Program-made: the position numbers and the translations under genes
Part shown: piece by piece, positions 24,411 through 32,780 of the stretch
How the letters are laid out: each line of letters begins with the position of its first letter
Numbering within the stretch: the stretch's first letter is position 1
Notes under the pieces: generated by a model
The model's input: only the letters and a program-made list of their open reading frames with translations
What the model was told of the DNA's origin: nothing
Database searches by the model: none
Source of the DNA: an uncultured Selenomonas sp.
GTDB taxonomy: Bacteria; Bacillota; Negativicutes; Selenomonadales; Selenomonadaceae
Assembly (NCBI GenBank): GCA_947167105.1
Contig: CAMVGU010000008.1
Span: 1 to 64,000 of the forward strand
DNA length: 64,000 nt
Direction: 5' to 3'

Positions 24411-25552
24411 TAATTGGCACCATCGGAAGTAGTAAGCTCCGCCGGGTCGAAGCCCAGTCTCTCGATCAGCCCCTCCAGTTCCTCTCCGTCCAGCACGCCG
24501 TGGATTGTCCGATCCCAGCGCACGGAGAGATCTTCCAGATAGGGCTTCTGCAGGGGCTGCCCATCCCGATTGGCGAACATGAACACCTTGGGGCGATCCG
24601 TTTGGCCGAAGGCCACTTCCTTGACAATGCCGTAGCCCGAGGACAGGCTCATCACCGAGCCCACGGGGAAAATCGCCACATTGCGGAAAAAGAGCTTTAA
24701 AAGTGCTTCATCGAAATGCCCCTCCGATTTATGTGCCATAATATCGTAGGCTTTGAAAGGGGAGAAGGCTTTCTTGTAGGGCCGGGCGGAGGTCAGGGCG
24801 TCGTAGACATCTGCAATGGCGCTGATGCGTCCGTACAGGTGGATGTGCTCCCCCTTCAGCCCTGCGGGATACCCCCTGCCGTCCATATGCTCATGGTGCT
24901 GCAGGGCCACCAGCCCCAGCTTGGCCGCATCCAGCCGCCGCATGGAGGCAATCTTGTCGTAGCCGGCTTTGGGGTGGCTCTTGATAACCGCGAATTCCTC
25001 ATCAGTCAGGCGCCCCGGCTTGTTGAGGATATTGAGGGGGATGGAGATCTTGCCCACATCGTGCATCAGCGCCCCTAAAGAAAGCTCCCCCAGTTGCTTC
25101 GGCGTCAGCCCCGCCAGCACGCCGATAAGGGTGGAGAGCATGGCCACATTCACGCAATGGGCAAAGGTATACATATCATGGGCACGGATATCCGTAAGCT
25201 GCACCAGATTGCCGTGGCGCTCCACGATATCATTGACCATGGTGTCCGCCACCTGGGCCAGAGGCTCCGGGTCCAATGTGCCGCTTTTTTCCACCTGCTG
25301 GAACACATCGTAGACCCGCTTCACCGCCAGCACCCTGGTCTTTTCGGAGAGAATATCCTCCGGCGGCGCCATCTTCTCGTCCGCCCTGGTGCTCATCACA
25401 TGCAGATTATCGATGCCTAAATGCTGCAGCTTGTCTATGTACTGGGGTGTCAGCTTCGTCCCCCGGGTCAGGAAGCTGCCTCCGCTGGAATTATATATAC
25501 TCTGGGCCGTCACTTGCCCAGGCTTCAGTTTGTCCAATGGCAAATCAATCAT
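24410..25552 (-). CDS. HD-GYP domain protein, likely cyclic-di-GMP phosphodiesterase
   Basis: The 380-residue cytoplasmic protein has an N-terminal region (MIDLPLDKLKPGQVTAQSIYN) typical of DUF3391-like HD-GYP proteins, then a full HD-GYP domain. This includes HCVNVAMLS, MHDVGKISIP, HPKAGYDKI, QHHEHMDGRGYPAGLKG with the intact GYP, and ISAIADVYDALTS-ARPYKKA. All expected metal ligands are visible, so it probably hydrolyses cyclic-di-GMP. The stop codon lies at the junction with element A, so the C-terminal residues TSDGAN may be new or shortened. Confidence 0.93.
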   Translation of the reverse strand: MIDLPLDKLKPGQVTAQSIYNSSGGSFLTRGTKLTPQYIDKLQHLGIDNLHVMSTRADEKMAPPEDILSEKTRVLAVKRVYDVFQQVEKSGTLDPEPLAQVADTMVNDIVERHGNLVQLTDIRAHDMYTFAHCVNVAMLSTLIGVLAGLTPKQLGELSLGALMHDVGKISIPLNILNKPGRLTDEEFAVIKSHPKAGYDKIASMRRLDAAKLGLVALQHHEHMDGRGYPAGLKGEHIHLYGRISAIADVYDALTSARPYKKAFSPFKAYDIMAHKSEGHFDEALLKLFFRNVAIFPVGSVMSLSSGYGIVKEVAFGQTDRPKVFMFANRDGQPLQKPYLEDLSVRWDRTIHGVLDGEELEGLIERLGFDPAELTTSDGAN

Positions 25553-25660
25553 GCCGCCACCTCCCGCCTCCCGGCAGAAATTGTTTCCATACGAATAGAT
25601 AGTAACACCCGCCGCCCTGCTGCGTCAAGGAATATGCACAAAGATTTTGCTCAAAAAGGC

Positions 25661-25689
25661 TTGCATTCCCGCCAGGAAACAGCTATAAT
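25661..25689 (+). promoter_or_regulatory. Promoter of tRNA-Ala
   Basis: TTGCAT, 17-base spacer, TATAAT, ending 22 bases before the tRNA. Confidence 0.8.
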
Positions 25690-25711
25690 ATTCCATGTGT
25701 CAAGCGCACAC

Positions 25712-25787
25712 GGGGATGTAGCTCAGCTGGGAGAGCACCAGGTTCGCAATCTGGGGGTCGAGAGTTCAATCCTCTTCATCTCCACCA
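25712..25787 (+). tRNA. tRNA-Ala (anticodon CGC)
   Basis: A 76-nt cloverleaf. Acceptor GGGGATG pairs with CATCTCC and keeps the alanine identity pair G3-U70. The anticodon stem is CCAGG/TCTGG with loop TTCGCAA (anticodon CGC, codon GCG), the T-loop is TTCAATC, and CCA is encoded. Confidence 0.93.
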
Positions 25788-25796
25788 ATGTTACAA

Positions 25797-25834
25797 AGCA
25801 AGAGCAGCCGGCAGAAGCTGGCTGCTCTTTTTGT
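25797..25834 (+). terminator. Terminator of tRNA-Ala
   Basis: AGAGCAGCCGGC...GCTGGCTGCTCT followed by TTTTG. Confidence 0.85.
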
Positions 25835-25874
25835 AGGATACTGAATATTATCTGATACAGGAGGAATTTGCCCC

Positions 25875-26204
25875 ATGGCCAAACAGTACAAGAAACTGCA
25901 ACGCAAGCTGCATCCGAAAGCAAACAAGCAGAACCCCAGGGAAAAGCCGGTTGGCAAGGACTATGTGCTCCTTTCCGTTATCTGCCTTATCCTGGTGGTC
26001 ACCATATTCGGCTGGGAATATTTGGATAACCTGAACCGGGCCATGTACATCCTCTTAGGCATCTCCATGACCTGCAACTATGTGCGCCGCCACGCGAAAC
26101 TGAGTGAGACCCAGGCCATGCTGGTGGAGCGCACGGGCATGGTAACGATTGGCTTTGCCATTGCCCTGTTCCTGGTGGCCCTGTATTACCAGTTTGTAGC
26201 GTAA
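25875..26204 (+). CDS. Small three-helix membrane protein, unknown
   Basis: This 109-residue protein has a basic N-terminal tail (KKLQRKLHPKANK) and three predicted helices: YVLLSVICLILVVTIFGW, AMYILLGISMTCNYV and MVTIGFAIALFLVALYYQF. AGGAGG precedes the ATG. No family recognised. Element B starts 8 bases after the stop. Confidence 0.75.
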   Translation: MAKQYKKLQRKLHPKANKQNPREKPVGKDYVLLSVICLILVVTIFGWEYLDNLNRAMYILLGISMTCNYVRRHAKLSETQAMLVERTGMVTIGFAIALFLVALYYQFVA

Positions 26205-26214
26205 ACGTGCCTTA

Positions 26215-26369
26215 GGAGCTGTGCATCAATAATCACTGCATCCTGCTTGTCTGAATCCGCCCTGGCTGCGTTCTCGTCGTTCGGCATAGCCCCACTATGC
26301 CTCACTCCTCCGCCTTGCCATGACGAATTCATCCTGCGCATAATGTAGCGATTATTTTCGCACAGCTCC
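26215..26369 (+). mobile_element. Miniature element B, copy 2 (155 bp)
   Basis: Ends GGAGCTGTGC and GCACAGCTCC, with a TTA duplication on both sides (26212-26214, 26370-26372). Reads identical to copy 1, so movement was recent. Confidence 0.9.
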
Positions 26370-26394
26370 TTAACCACTTAATGTCACTGACTTA

Positions 26395-26512
26395 TGCCTT
26401 CCCCTTGAGGGGAAGGGGGACCGCGCCAGCGGTGGATGAGGTGGCAAGCTGCGCTGTACTATACACCTCATCCGTCAGCCTGCGGCTGACACCTTCCCCT
26501 CAAGGGGAAGGC
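26395..26512. repeat. Palindromic repeat, CTCATCCG family (two inverted halves)
   Basis: GCCTTCCCCTTGAGGGGAAG then CACCTCATCCGTCAGCC and a second CCTTCCCCTCAAGGGGAAGG; the two halves face each other. Confidence 0.75.
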
Positions 26513-26530
26513 TTTGAAAACACATGTGAA

Positions 26531-26563
26531 AAAATCCCGCACCTTCCGGCGCGGGATTCTTTC
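26531..26563 (-). terminator. Terminator of the PTS operon
   Basis: On the minus strand AATCCCGCGCC pairs with GGTGCGGGATTTTTT, 45 bases after the IID stop. Confidence 0.85.
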
Positions 26564-26609
26564 GCATGTGTTATTTATGGAAATCAGTGGTACGCGTTTT
26601 TAATGCTTT

Positions 26610-27437
26610 TTACGCGAAGAGGCCCACGGCATAGCCGACGATGCCCAGTGCAAAGAGGCCGATGATGATGACCAGGGGATTTACGCCTTTCTTCAGGAAG
26701 TACATGCAGGCAAAGGTCATGAGCAGGGGCACGATGCTGGGCATCAGGCTGTCCAGGATGCTCTGCACGGTGACGATAACTTCCTCGCCGGCGCTGTTGG
26801 TGTACTGGCTCATGACGAAGGGCATGTTGACCGTGGTCCACTTGGCAACCAGTGCGCCCATGACCAGGAGGCCCAGGACGGAAGCGCCCTCAGTGAGATA
26901 GCGCATGCGGTTGCCGCCCACTTCCTCCACCAGCTCCGTGCCCTTTTCGTAGCCGTACATGACGCCGTACCAGTTGGTCAGGAGACGGATCACGTTGAAG
27001 GCCACGAAGAAGATCAAGGGGCCGATGATGGAGCCTGTGAGGGCGATGCCGGCGCCAAGAGCTGCCAGCACCGGGCGCAGGGTGCCCCAGAAAATCGGGT
27101 CGCCCACGCCGGCCAGAGGGCCGATAAGACCGACCTTGACGCCGGAAATGGTCTGGTCGGAGATGTCAGCGCCGTTGGCGCGCTTTTCCTCCATAGCGGC
27201 CACGATGCCCATGATGGGGGTGGCCAGGAAGGGCTGGGTGTTGAAGAATTCCAGATGACGCTTCAGCGCCTTATTGAGATCCTCCCCGGAGTAGAGCTTT
27301 TTCAGGGCCGGGATCATGGAAACCGCGAAGCCGATGGCCTGCATACGCTCGAAGTTGAAGGAGCCAAGCAGGAAATTGGAGCGGATAAAGATACTGATAA
27401 GATCGCCCTTGGTGAGCTTTTCTGCATGATTAGCCAT
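26610..27437 (-). CDS. PTS mannose/fructose/sorbose-family component IID
   Basis: The 275-residue membrane component begins KLTKGDLISIFIRSNFLLGSFNFERMQAIGF, the standard IID opening. It contains GVKVGLIGPLAGVGDPIFWGTLRPVLAALG and ends in two helices. With IIC it forms the sugar channel; the sugar passes in as it is phosphorylated by IIB. It is the third gene of IIB-IIC-IID, 18 bases after IIC. The specificity within the family cannot be read from the sequence. Confidence 0.95.
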   Translation of the reverse strand: MANHAEKLTKGDLISIFIRSNFLLGSFNFERMQAIGFAVSMIPALKKLYSGEDLNKALKRHLEFFNTQPFLATPIMGIVAAMEEKRANGADISDQTISGVKVGLIGPLAGVGDPIFWGTLRPVLAALGAGIALTGSIIGPLIFFVAFNVIRLLTNWYGVMYGYEKGTELVEEVGGNRMRYLTEGASVLGLLVMGALVAKWTTVNMPFVMSQYTNSAGEEVIVTVQSILDSLMPSIVPLLMTFACMYFLKKGVNPLVIIIGLFALGIVGYAVGLFA

Positions 27438-27455
27438 GGATTGTGTCCTCCTCCC

Positions 27456-28259
27456 TTACATCAGGTCTGAATCGTCAACGTCGTCAACCGGGTTGCCGGT
27501 GCCGATGGGGCCGGCCTGCTGCATGGCAAGCTCCCTCTGCAGATCCTTGATGTGGAAGAAAGCGCAGATAAGGCCGATAGCGCCGAAGCCGATGAGGTTG
27601 ACATTCGTGAAGACCGCCAGGAGGAAGCCCAGGAAGAAGTAGGGCATCAGGGACTTGGCGTTCATCATGTTGATGACCATTGCATAACCTACGACCACGA
27701 TGAAGCCGCCGGAGACCTGCAGGCCGCGGGTGATGACTTCAGGAATGGAGGCGAGAGCCGCATTCACGGTGTCCGTGCCTGCCACGGCAGCGATGGCCAT
27801 GGCGGGGAGGGCAACGCGGAAGCCCTGGAGGGCAAGGCCGCCCAGATGGCACATCTCGATGCCGAAGCAGCTGCCCTTGGCGGCGAAGTTATCTGCCGCA
27901 TGCTGGAAGAAAACGGTGATAGTACGCACGAAGATGGTCAGCACCTGGCCTGCTGCCGCCAAAGGCACAGCCAGGGCGATACCTGCGCCGATGCTCTGAT
28001 GGCCCACGACCACCAGGATGGTGGAGACCACGGAGGCGAGAGCCGCATCCGGAGCCATGGCCGCGCCCACGTTCATCCAGCCCAGGGCCAGCATCTCCAG
28101 CGTGCCGCCCAGGATGATGCCGGTGGTCATATCACCCAGCACCAGGCCGGTGAGCGTGCAGGACACCAGCGGGCGATGGAACTGAGCTTCATCGAGCACC
28201 GACCCCATGCCGGAGATGAATGCCACGATAAAGAGCAAAATGAATTGCATGGAAGACAT
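27456..28259 (-). CDS. PTS mannose/fructose/sorbose-family component IIC
   Basis: The 267-residue membrane protein contains MGSVLDEAQFHRPLVSCTLTGLVLGDMTTGIILGGTLEMLALGWMNVGAAMAPDAALASV, the conserved IIC segment (quoted in parts: HRPLV, LGD, GGTLE, APD). ATG 28259 follows AGGGGTG; the longer frame is unlikely. The C-terminal tail (QAGPIGTGNPVDDVDD) is hydrophilic. It lies 190 bases after the IIB gene, with a G+C-rich repeat in between. Confidence 0.93.
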   Translation of the reverse strand: MSSMQFILLFIVAFISGMGSVLDEAQFHRPLVSCTLTGLVLGDMTTGIILGGTLEMLALGWMNVGAAMAPDAALASVVSTILVVVGHQSIGAGIALAVPLAAAGQVLTIFVRTITVFFQHAADNFAAKGSCFGIEMCHLGGLALQGFRVALPAMAIAAVAGTDTVNAALASIPEVITRGLQVSGGFIVVVGYAMVINMMNAKSLMPYFFLGFLLAVFTNVNLIGFGAIGLICAFFHIKDLQRELAMQQAGPIGTGNPVDDVDDSDLM

Positions 28260-28360
28260 AAATGATTGCACCCCTTTTTTAATGCACTTTCCCATTTGGA
28301 TGATGAAAATATTATTGCAAGCAGCATTGGTGCCTTCTCCCCCACCACCATCTTCGATGG

Positions 28361-28419
28361 TCCCTGTCCAGGGATGCCACCGGCATCCCGCGCTTCGCGC
28401 CCCCCAGAGGGGGCGGACT
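28361..28419. repeat. G+C-rich palindromic repeat (GC family)
   Basis: CCAGGGATGCCACCGGCATC and CGCGCTTCGCG hairpins ending AGGGGGCGGAC, inside the PTS operon between IIB and IIC; close match to 7923-7982. Confidence 0.75.
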
Positions 28420-28451
28420 TGGGGGAGCGGGCTGCTGCCAGTCGCCTTGAA

Positions 28452-28943
28452 TCAGGCCAGTCCCTTGGCCTTCAGGGCCTCTATGGCGTCGGACTTGTTG
28501 TCCGCCGGGGTCTTCTGGATCTCCACCTTGATGCCCATGGAGACCAGCTCCTTGATGGCTTCGGCGTCGTCCTTGTTCACAGCCACAGCCGTGGAAATCA
28601 GGGTATCGCCCTCCCTATAGCACATGCCGCCCAGGTTCACATAGGTGAAGGGAATGCCGCCCTTCACGGCGCGAACCACATCGCCGGGCTTCGTAAAGAG
28701 GAAGAGTGTCTTGAAGGACTCGTACTTCGGGTTCTTGTAGGCTTCCACAGCCTTGTCAACCGGCACCACATAGCCCTTGAGCCCGGGAGGCACCACCTGC
28801 AGCAGCAGCTTCTTGCGCATGGTATCCTGTGCCACCTCATCCGAGCAGCACATGATGCGGTTGCAGCCCGTGATCTTCGACCAGGTAGTGGCGACCTGCC
28901 CGTGAATCAGGCGGTCATCAATACGGCAAAACGCGATTTCCAT
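28452..28943 (-). CDS. PTS mannose/fructose/sorbose-family component IIB
   Basis: The 163-residue cytoplasmic protein starts EIAFCRIDDRLIHGQVATTW, where the His in IHGQ is the phosphorylated residue of this IIB family. NLGGMCYREG and the C-terminal VSMGIKVEIQKTPAD match family positions. No IIA domain or gene is present in this operon, so the phosphoryl donor must be encoded elsewhere. It is the first gene of the operon; a CRP-like palindrome lies about 130 bases upstream. Confidence 0.94.
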   Translation of the reverse strand: MEIAFCRIDDRLIHGQVATTWSKITGCNRIMCCSDEVAQDTMRKKLLLQVVPPGLKGYVVPVDKAVEAYKNPKYESFKTLFLFTKPGDVVRAVKGGIPFTYVNLGGMCYREGDTLISTAVAVNKDDAEAIKELVSMGIKVEIQKTPADNKSDAIEALKAKGLA

Positions 28944-29072
28944 GATTTTGTTCCCCTTTCTTTTAGTAAGAATGCTTTTCTTCGGCGTCTTATCTTTTTT
29001 CTGACTATAAGCATTATAAGAGAAAACCCGCCTAAAGTCAGCTGAACTCTGTCACAACTTGTCAAAAAACAG

Positions 29073-29088
29073 TGTGACATTTGTCACA
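29073..29088. promoter_or_regulatory. CRP-like operator TGTGA-N6-TCACA
   Basis: TGTGACATTTGTCACA is a perfect inverted repeat matching the Crp half-site spacing. It lies between the PTS operon and the symporter gene. Its centre GACATTTGTC is also the centre of the palindrome at 30623-30640. Confidence 0.6.
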
Positions 29089-29105
29089 TTATTAGGTTAT
29101 ACTCA

Positions 29106-29136
29106 CAAAAGAAAACGCCCTCCCCAAAGGGGAGGG
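29106..29136 (-). terminator. Terminator of the symporter gene
   Basis: On the minus strand AAGCCCTCCCC-TTT-GGGGAGGGCG is followed by TTTTC. Confidence 0.8.
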
Positions 29137-29156
29137 CTTAAAATCGAGGAAAATAC

Positions 29157-30527
29157 TCATTCCTGCACCGGCTCTGCCGCTTCGGCTGTCCGGCGGCGGG
29201 CCAGGTAGCTTTCTGTCTCGGCCACCACTACGCCGGAGAGGGCGATCAGGGCGATCAGATTCGGTATGGCCATCAGGCCGTTTACAATATCCGCCAGCAC
29301 CCAGATGGCCTCCAGTTTCAGGAAGGCGCCGGAGGCGATGAGGGCGATGAAGATCAGGCGGTAGGGCAGCACGCCCTTTGCCCCGGCCAGGTAAATCACG
29401 GCCCGCTCGCCGTAGTAGTTCCAGCCCAGGATGGTGGTGAAGGCAAAGAGCACCAGGGAGAGGGTCAGGAGCATGGAGCCGACTGTGCCGTAGGCGCTGG
29501 CAAAGGCGGCGCTGGTCATGGCGGCACCGGCGGCATCACCCTGCCAGACCCCGGTCAGCACCAGGGCCAGGCCCGTCATGGAGCAGATGATGATGGTGTC
29601 GATAAAGGTGCCGGTCATGGAGACCAGGCCCTGCTCCGCCGGTTCCTTCGTTTTGGCTGCCGCTGCCGCAATGGGGGCGGAGCCCAGGCCGGACTCATTG
29701 GAGAAAACTCCCCTGGCAATGCCGTTCTGCATGGCAATCATAATGGTGGAGCCGGCAAAGCCCCCCGCCGCCGCCGTGCCCGTAAAGGCGCTCTCCAAAA
29801 TCAGGGAGATAGCCCCAGGCACCGCCTCCAGATTCATCAGGATCAGCCCCAGGCTGACTGCGACGTACAAAGCCGCCATAAAGGGAATGACCTTGCCCGC
29901 CACCTTCGCAATGCTCTGCAGCCCGCCGATGGTGATGGCGGCAATAAGGAGGGTCAGCAGGATATCCGTGGCCAGTTTCGGCACCCCGAAGGAAATCTCC
30001 ACGCTGTCCACTATAGCATTGACCTGGGGAAAGGTGCCGATGCCCAGCCAGGCAACCAGCACCGTAGCCACGGCAAAGAAGGTGGCCAGGGGCCTGTATT
30101 TCTCCCCCATGCCGCGGCGGATGTAGAACATGGGGCCGCCTGCGATCTCCCCCTTCTCGTCCGTCGTGCGGTATTTCACGGCGAGTAACCCCTCCGCGTA
30201 CTTCGTGGCCATGCCGAAGAAAGCCGCCATCCACATCCAAAACAGTGCCCCCGGGCCGCCCACCTTCACGGCGGTGGCCACGCCCACGATATTGCCCGTG
30301 CCCACCGTCGCCGCCAGGGCCACGCACAGGGCCTTGAAGCTGGACACATCCCCCTCCCCCTGGCTTTTGGCGCTGAGAACCAGCCCCAGGGCCTTGGGCA
30401 GATGCAGTACCTGCAGCAGGCGCAGACGCAGGGTCAGGAAGATGCCCGTGCCCACCAGGAGGGTGATAAGGGGCGGCCCCCACATAAAGGAGTCGATTTC
30501 ATTCAATACCGGCAACAATGATTCCAT
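29157..30527 (-). CDS. Alanine/glycine:cation symporter (AGCS family)
   Basis: The 456-residue membrane protein takes up alanine or glycine with sodium or protons. It shows the family segments VALAATVGTGNIVGVATAV, GGPGALFWMWMAAFFGMATKYAEGLLA, GGPMFYIRRGMG and SNESGLGSAPIAAAAAKT, with about eleven helices. Its length is typical. The start has GGAGG at good spacing. It is a single-gene unit with its own terminator. Confidence 0.95.
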   Translation of the reverse strand: MESLLPVLNEIDSFMWGPPLITLLVGTGIFLTLRLRLLQVLHLPKALGLVLSAKSQGEGDVSSFKALCVALAATVGTGNIVGVATAVKVGGPGALFWMWMAAFFGMATKYAEGLLAVKYRTTDEKGEIAGGPMFYIRRGMGEKYRPLATFFAVATVLVAWLGIGTFPQVNAIVDSVEISFGVPKLATDILLTLLIAAITIGGLQSIAKVAGKVIPFMAALYVAVSLGLILMNLEAVPGAISLILESAFTGTAAAGGFAGSTIMIAMQNGIARGVFSNESGLGSAPIAAAAAKTKEPAEQGLVSMTGTFIDTIIICSMTGLALVLTGVWQGDAAGAAMTSAAFASAYGTVGSMLLTLSLVLFAFTTILGWNYYGERAVIYLAGAKGVLPYRLIFIALIASGAFLKLEAIWVLADIVNGLMAIPNLIALIALSGVVVAETESYLARRRTAEAAEPVQE

Positions 30528-30622
30528 AAATTTGTCCTCCCCTAGTTTACTCTGCTAGGTTATGTCCTCTCATCACGAACATAAATACTGTTTTTCAAAC
30601 ACGAACTTTATAATATCATAGA

Positions 30623-30640
30623 TAAAGACATTTGTCTTTA
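30623..30640. promoter_or_regulatory. Perfect 18-bp palindrome, candidate operator
   Basis: TAAAGACATTTGTCTTTA is perfectly symmetric and lies between divergent transport genes. It shares the centre GACATTTGTC with the CRP-like site at 29073. Confidence 0.5.
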
Positions 30641-30665
30641 GTTTTTTTTACTTGCGAGGAAGTTT

Positions 30666-30698
30666 ACCCCCCCACCACCGCCCCCCTGGGGGCGGACA
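30666..30698. repeat. G+C-rich palindromic repeat (GC family, short)
   Basis: CCCCCCACCACCGCCCCCC then TGGGGGCGGAC. Confidence 0.7.
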
Positions 30699-30830
30699 TA
30701 TTACCTGCTGTCAGTATATATCGTATCTACGCAGGTAATTGGCAAACGGGCAAATATGGTGTATGATGGGAAACTGACGGCACGGGAAACCGGCCGTACT
30801 GTTTCTTTTCATATGTTTTAGGAGGTTTTT

Positions 30831-31160
30831 ATGACCCGCAAAGAAAAATACCGGCAGATCTGCCGGGAGGCAAGAGCGACCGGGCTGATCCTGCTGGCGC
30901 TCATCGTCCTTTGGTGCTGCTTCGGCTTCGGCGGCTTTGCCCTCACCGGGGCGGAGCCACTTCTCTTTGGCCTGCCCCTCTGGGCCCTGGCCGGTACCCT
31001 GGGCCTCTGGCTTACTGCCATAGTGCTGGTCTGGGGGCTGACCCATTTCGTATTTCGGGATATGCCCCTGGAGGATAGTGAGGCCATGACCCCCACCACC
31101 GCCCCTGGCAGTCCCCCGCCCCCAAGGGGGCGGACTAAAGCTGAAGGGAGGGAGGATTGA
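30831..31160 (+). CDS. yhdT: YhdT/DUF997 small membrane protein
   Basis: This 109-residue protein has a basic start (MTRKEKYRQICREARATG) and two helices: LILLALIVLWCCFGFGGFAL and LWALAGTLGLWLTAIVLVWGL. It ends with FVFRDMPLED, the usual DUF997 end. The following 28 residues (TPTTAPGSPPPPRGR...) are the translation of a G+C-rich intergenic repeat, so the tail is probably a late addition. The stop overlaps the panF start by 4 bases. DUF997 proteins always accompany PanF and are thought to assist it. Confidence 0.9.
   Translation: MTRKEKYRQICREARATGLILLALIVLWCCFGFGGFALTGAEPLLFGLPLWALAGTLGLWLTAIVLVWGLTHFVFRDMPLEDSEAMTPTTAPGSPPPPRGRTKAEGRED
31089..31135. repeat. G+C-rich palindromic repeat (GC family) inside the yhdT 3' end
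   Basis: CCCCCACCACCGCCCCTGG then TCCCCCGCCCCCAAGGGGG and GCGGAC; here it is translated. Confidence 0.75.
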
Positions 31161-32698
31161 TGGGTAATCTCTCCGCTCTCCTGCCCCTGCTGCTCTTTAT
31201 GGGGGCCATGGTGGCCGTGGGCTTCTGGGTGCGCCGCATCCAGGAGCAGTCCGGCTCCGGCTTTATCCGCAGCTATTTTATCGGCAACCGCAGCCTGGGA
31301 GGCTTTGTGCTGGCCATGACCACCGTGGCCACCTATTCCTCCGTGTCCTCCTTTGTGGGGGGGCCGGGCATGGCCTGGCAGATAGGCTTTGGCTGGATCT
31401 ACATGGCAGTGGTGCAGGTCACGGCCATTTTCCTGGTGCTGGGCATCTTCGGCAAGCGGGTGGCCCTGCTCTCCCGCCGCTTCGATGCGGTGACGGTGGT
31501 GGATATCATCCGGGAGCGCTTCCGCTCGGACACCCTGGCGGCTCTGGCGGCCTTTATTATCGTGCTGTTTTTCTGCGCCACCATGACCGCCCAGTTCGTG
31601 GGGGGAGCGAAACTTTTCGCGGCGGTGACTGGCTACAGCTACGAGCTGGGGCTGCTGCTTTTCGGCCTGACGGTGGTACTCTATACCGCCATCGGGGGGT
31701 TTCGCGCCGTGGCAATTACCGACACCTGCTGCGCCCTGGTGATGATGGTGGGCATTGTGCTGCTGCTTTACTATGTGCTGCAGGCAGGGGGCGGCTACGG
31801 ACAGATTATGGCCACTCTCCATGCGGACCATCCCGAAATGTTCGAGCCCCTGTCTTTCGGCAAGATGCCCCTGGGGCTGTACCTGACCCAATGGCTGCTG
31901 GTGGGTATCTGCACCATCGCCCTGCCCCAATCCGTAGTGCGAGGGATTTCCTATAAGGATACCCAGGGGCTGCACCATGCCATGCTCATCGGCACCGTGG
32001 TGGTGGGCTTTATGAATATCGGGGTGAATTTCACCGGCATCCTGGCCCACGGGGTACTGACGGGGGAACTGGCCAGCTACGGCGGCGTTGACAATATCAT
32101 CCCCACCACCATTGTCACGGTGATGCCCCCCGCCCTGGTGGGTCTTGCCATCATCGGGCCCCTGTCCGCTTCTATCTCCACCATTTCGGGGCTTTTGATT
32201 GTGGCCTCCTCGGCCCTGGTGAAGGATGTCTATCTCCATGCCCGGCAAAAACAGGGGCGGGAGGTGTCCGATGCCAGGCTGCGCTTCCTGTCCGTGGCCT
32301 CAACGGCCCTGATCGGGGTGCTGGTTTTCTGCATGGCGGTGACGCCTCCCTCCCTCATCTGGATTATCAATATGTTCGCCTTCGGCGGGCTGGAAACGGC
32401 CTTCTTCTGGGTGCTGCTCCTGGGCCTTTACTGGCGGGGGGCCAACAAGGTGGGAGCACTGGCGGCCATGGCAGGGGGCACGGCTGTCTATGTGTTGCCC
32501 ATGCTGGGCAAGGTGCTGCTGCTCATTACCCAGGCGCCCTGGGCGGAAGGTTTTGCCGCTACCCTTGCCTGGAGCCCCTTCGGCCTCCATCGCATCATCC
32601 TGGGGCTGACGGTCTCCCTGCTCTGCTTCCTGATAGGGTCGCGTCTGGGCCGTCCCCAGGACAAGGAAACTTTGGAAATCTTTTTCCCTTCACGGTAA
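31157..32698 (+). CDS. panF: Sodium/pantothenate symporter
   Basis: The 513-residue member of the sodium:solute symporter family imports pantothenate. It has about thirteen helices, with the signature-rich segments SYFIGNRSLGGFVLAMTTVA-TYSSVSSFVGGPG, GAKLFAAVTGYSYELG, VVLYTAIGGFRAVAITDTCC, and IGPLSASISTISGLLIVASSALVKD. The length is slightly over E. coli PanF (483). Its pairing with yhdT supports pantothenate rather than another solute. A terminator follows. Confidence 0.93.
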   Translation: MMGNLSALLPLLLFMGAMVAVGFWVRRIQEQSGSGFIRSYFIGNRSLGGFVLAMTTVATYSSVSSFVGGPGMAWQIGFGWIYMAVVQVTAIFLVLGIFGKRVALLSRRFDAVTVVDIIRERFRSDTLAALAAFIIVLFFCATMTAQFVGGAKLFAAVTGYSYELGLLLFGLTVVLYTAIGGFRAVAITDTCCALVMMVGIVLLLYYVLQAGGGYGQIMATLHADHPEMFEPLSFGKMPLGLYLTQWLLVGICTIALPQSVVRGISYKDTQGLHHAMLIGTVVVGFMNIGVNFTGILAHGVLTGELASYGGVDNIIPTTIVTVMPPALVGLAIIGPLSASISTISGLLIVASSALVKDVYLHARQKQGREVSDARLRFLSVASTALIGVLVFCMAVTPPSLIWIINMFAFGGLETAFFWVLLLGLYWRGANKVGALAAMAGGTAVYVLPMLGKVLLLITQAPWAEGFAATLAWSPFGLHRIILGLTVSLLCFLIGSRLGRPQDKETLEIFFPSR

Positions 32699-32708
32699 AT
32701 TGTGCATA

Positions 32709-32763
32709 AGAAAGAGTCTGTCCTTGGAAGAGCCGTTTCTTCGCGGGACAGGCTCTTTTTTAC
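32709..32763 (+). terminator. Terminator of panF
   Basis: AGAGTCTGTCC pairs with GGGACAGGCTCTTTTTT. Confidence 0.85.
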
Positions 32764-32780
32764 TCGCTGACGGGCAAGGC

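Larger units (their letters stand above)
30528..30830. other. Divergent gap between the symporter and yhdT-panF
   Basis: Holds an A+T-rich stretch around 30570-30640 with TATAAT-like sequences on both strands, the palindrome at 30623-30640 and a G+C-rich repeat at 30666-30698. No gene is seen. Confidence 0.5.
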
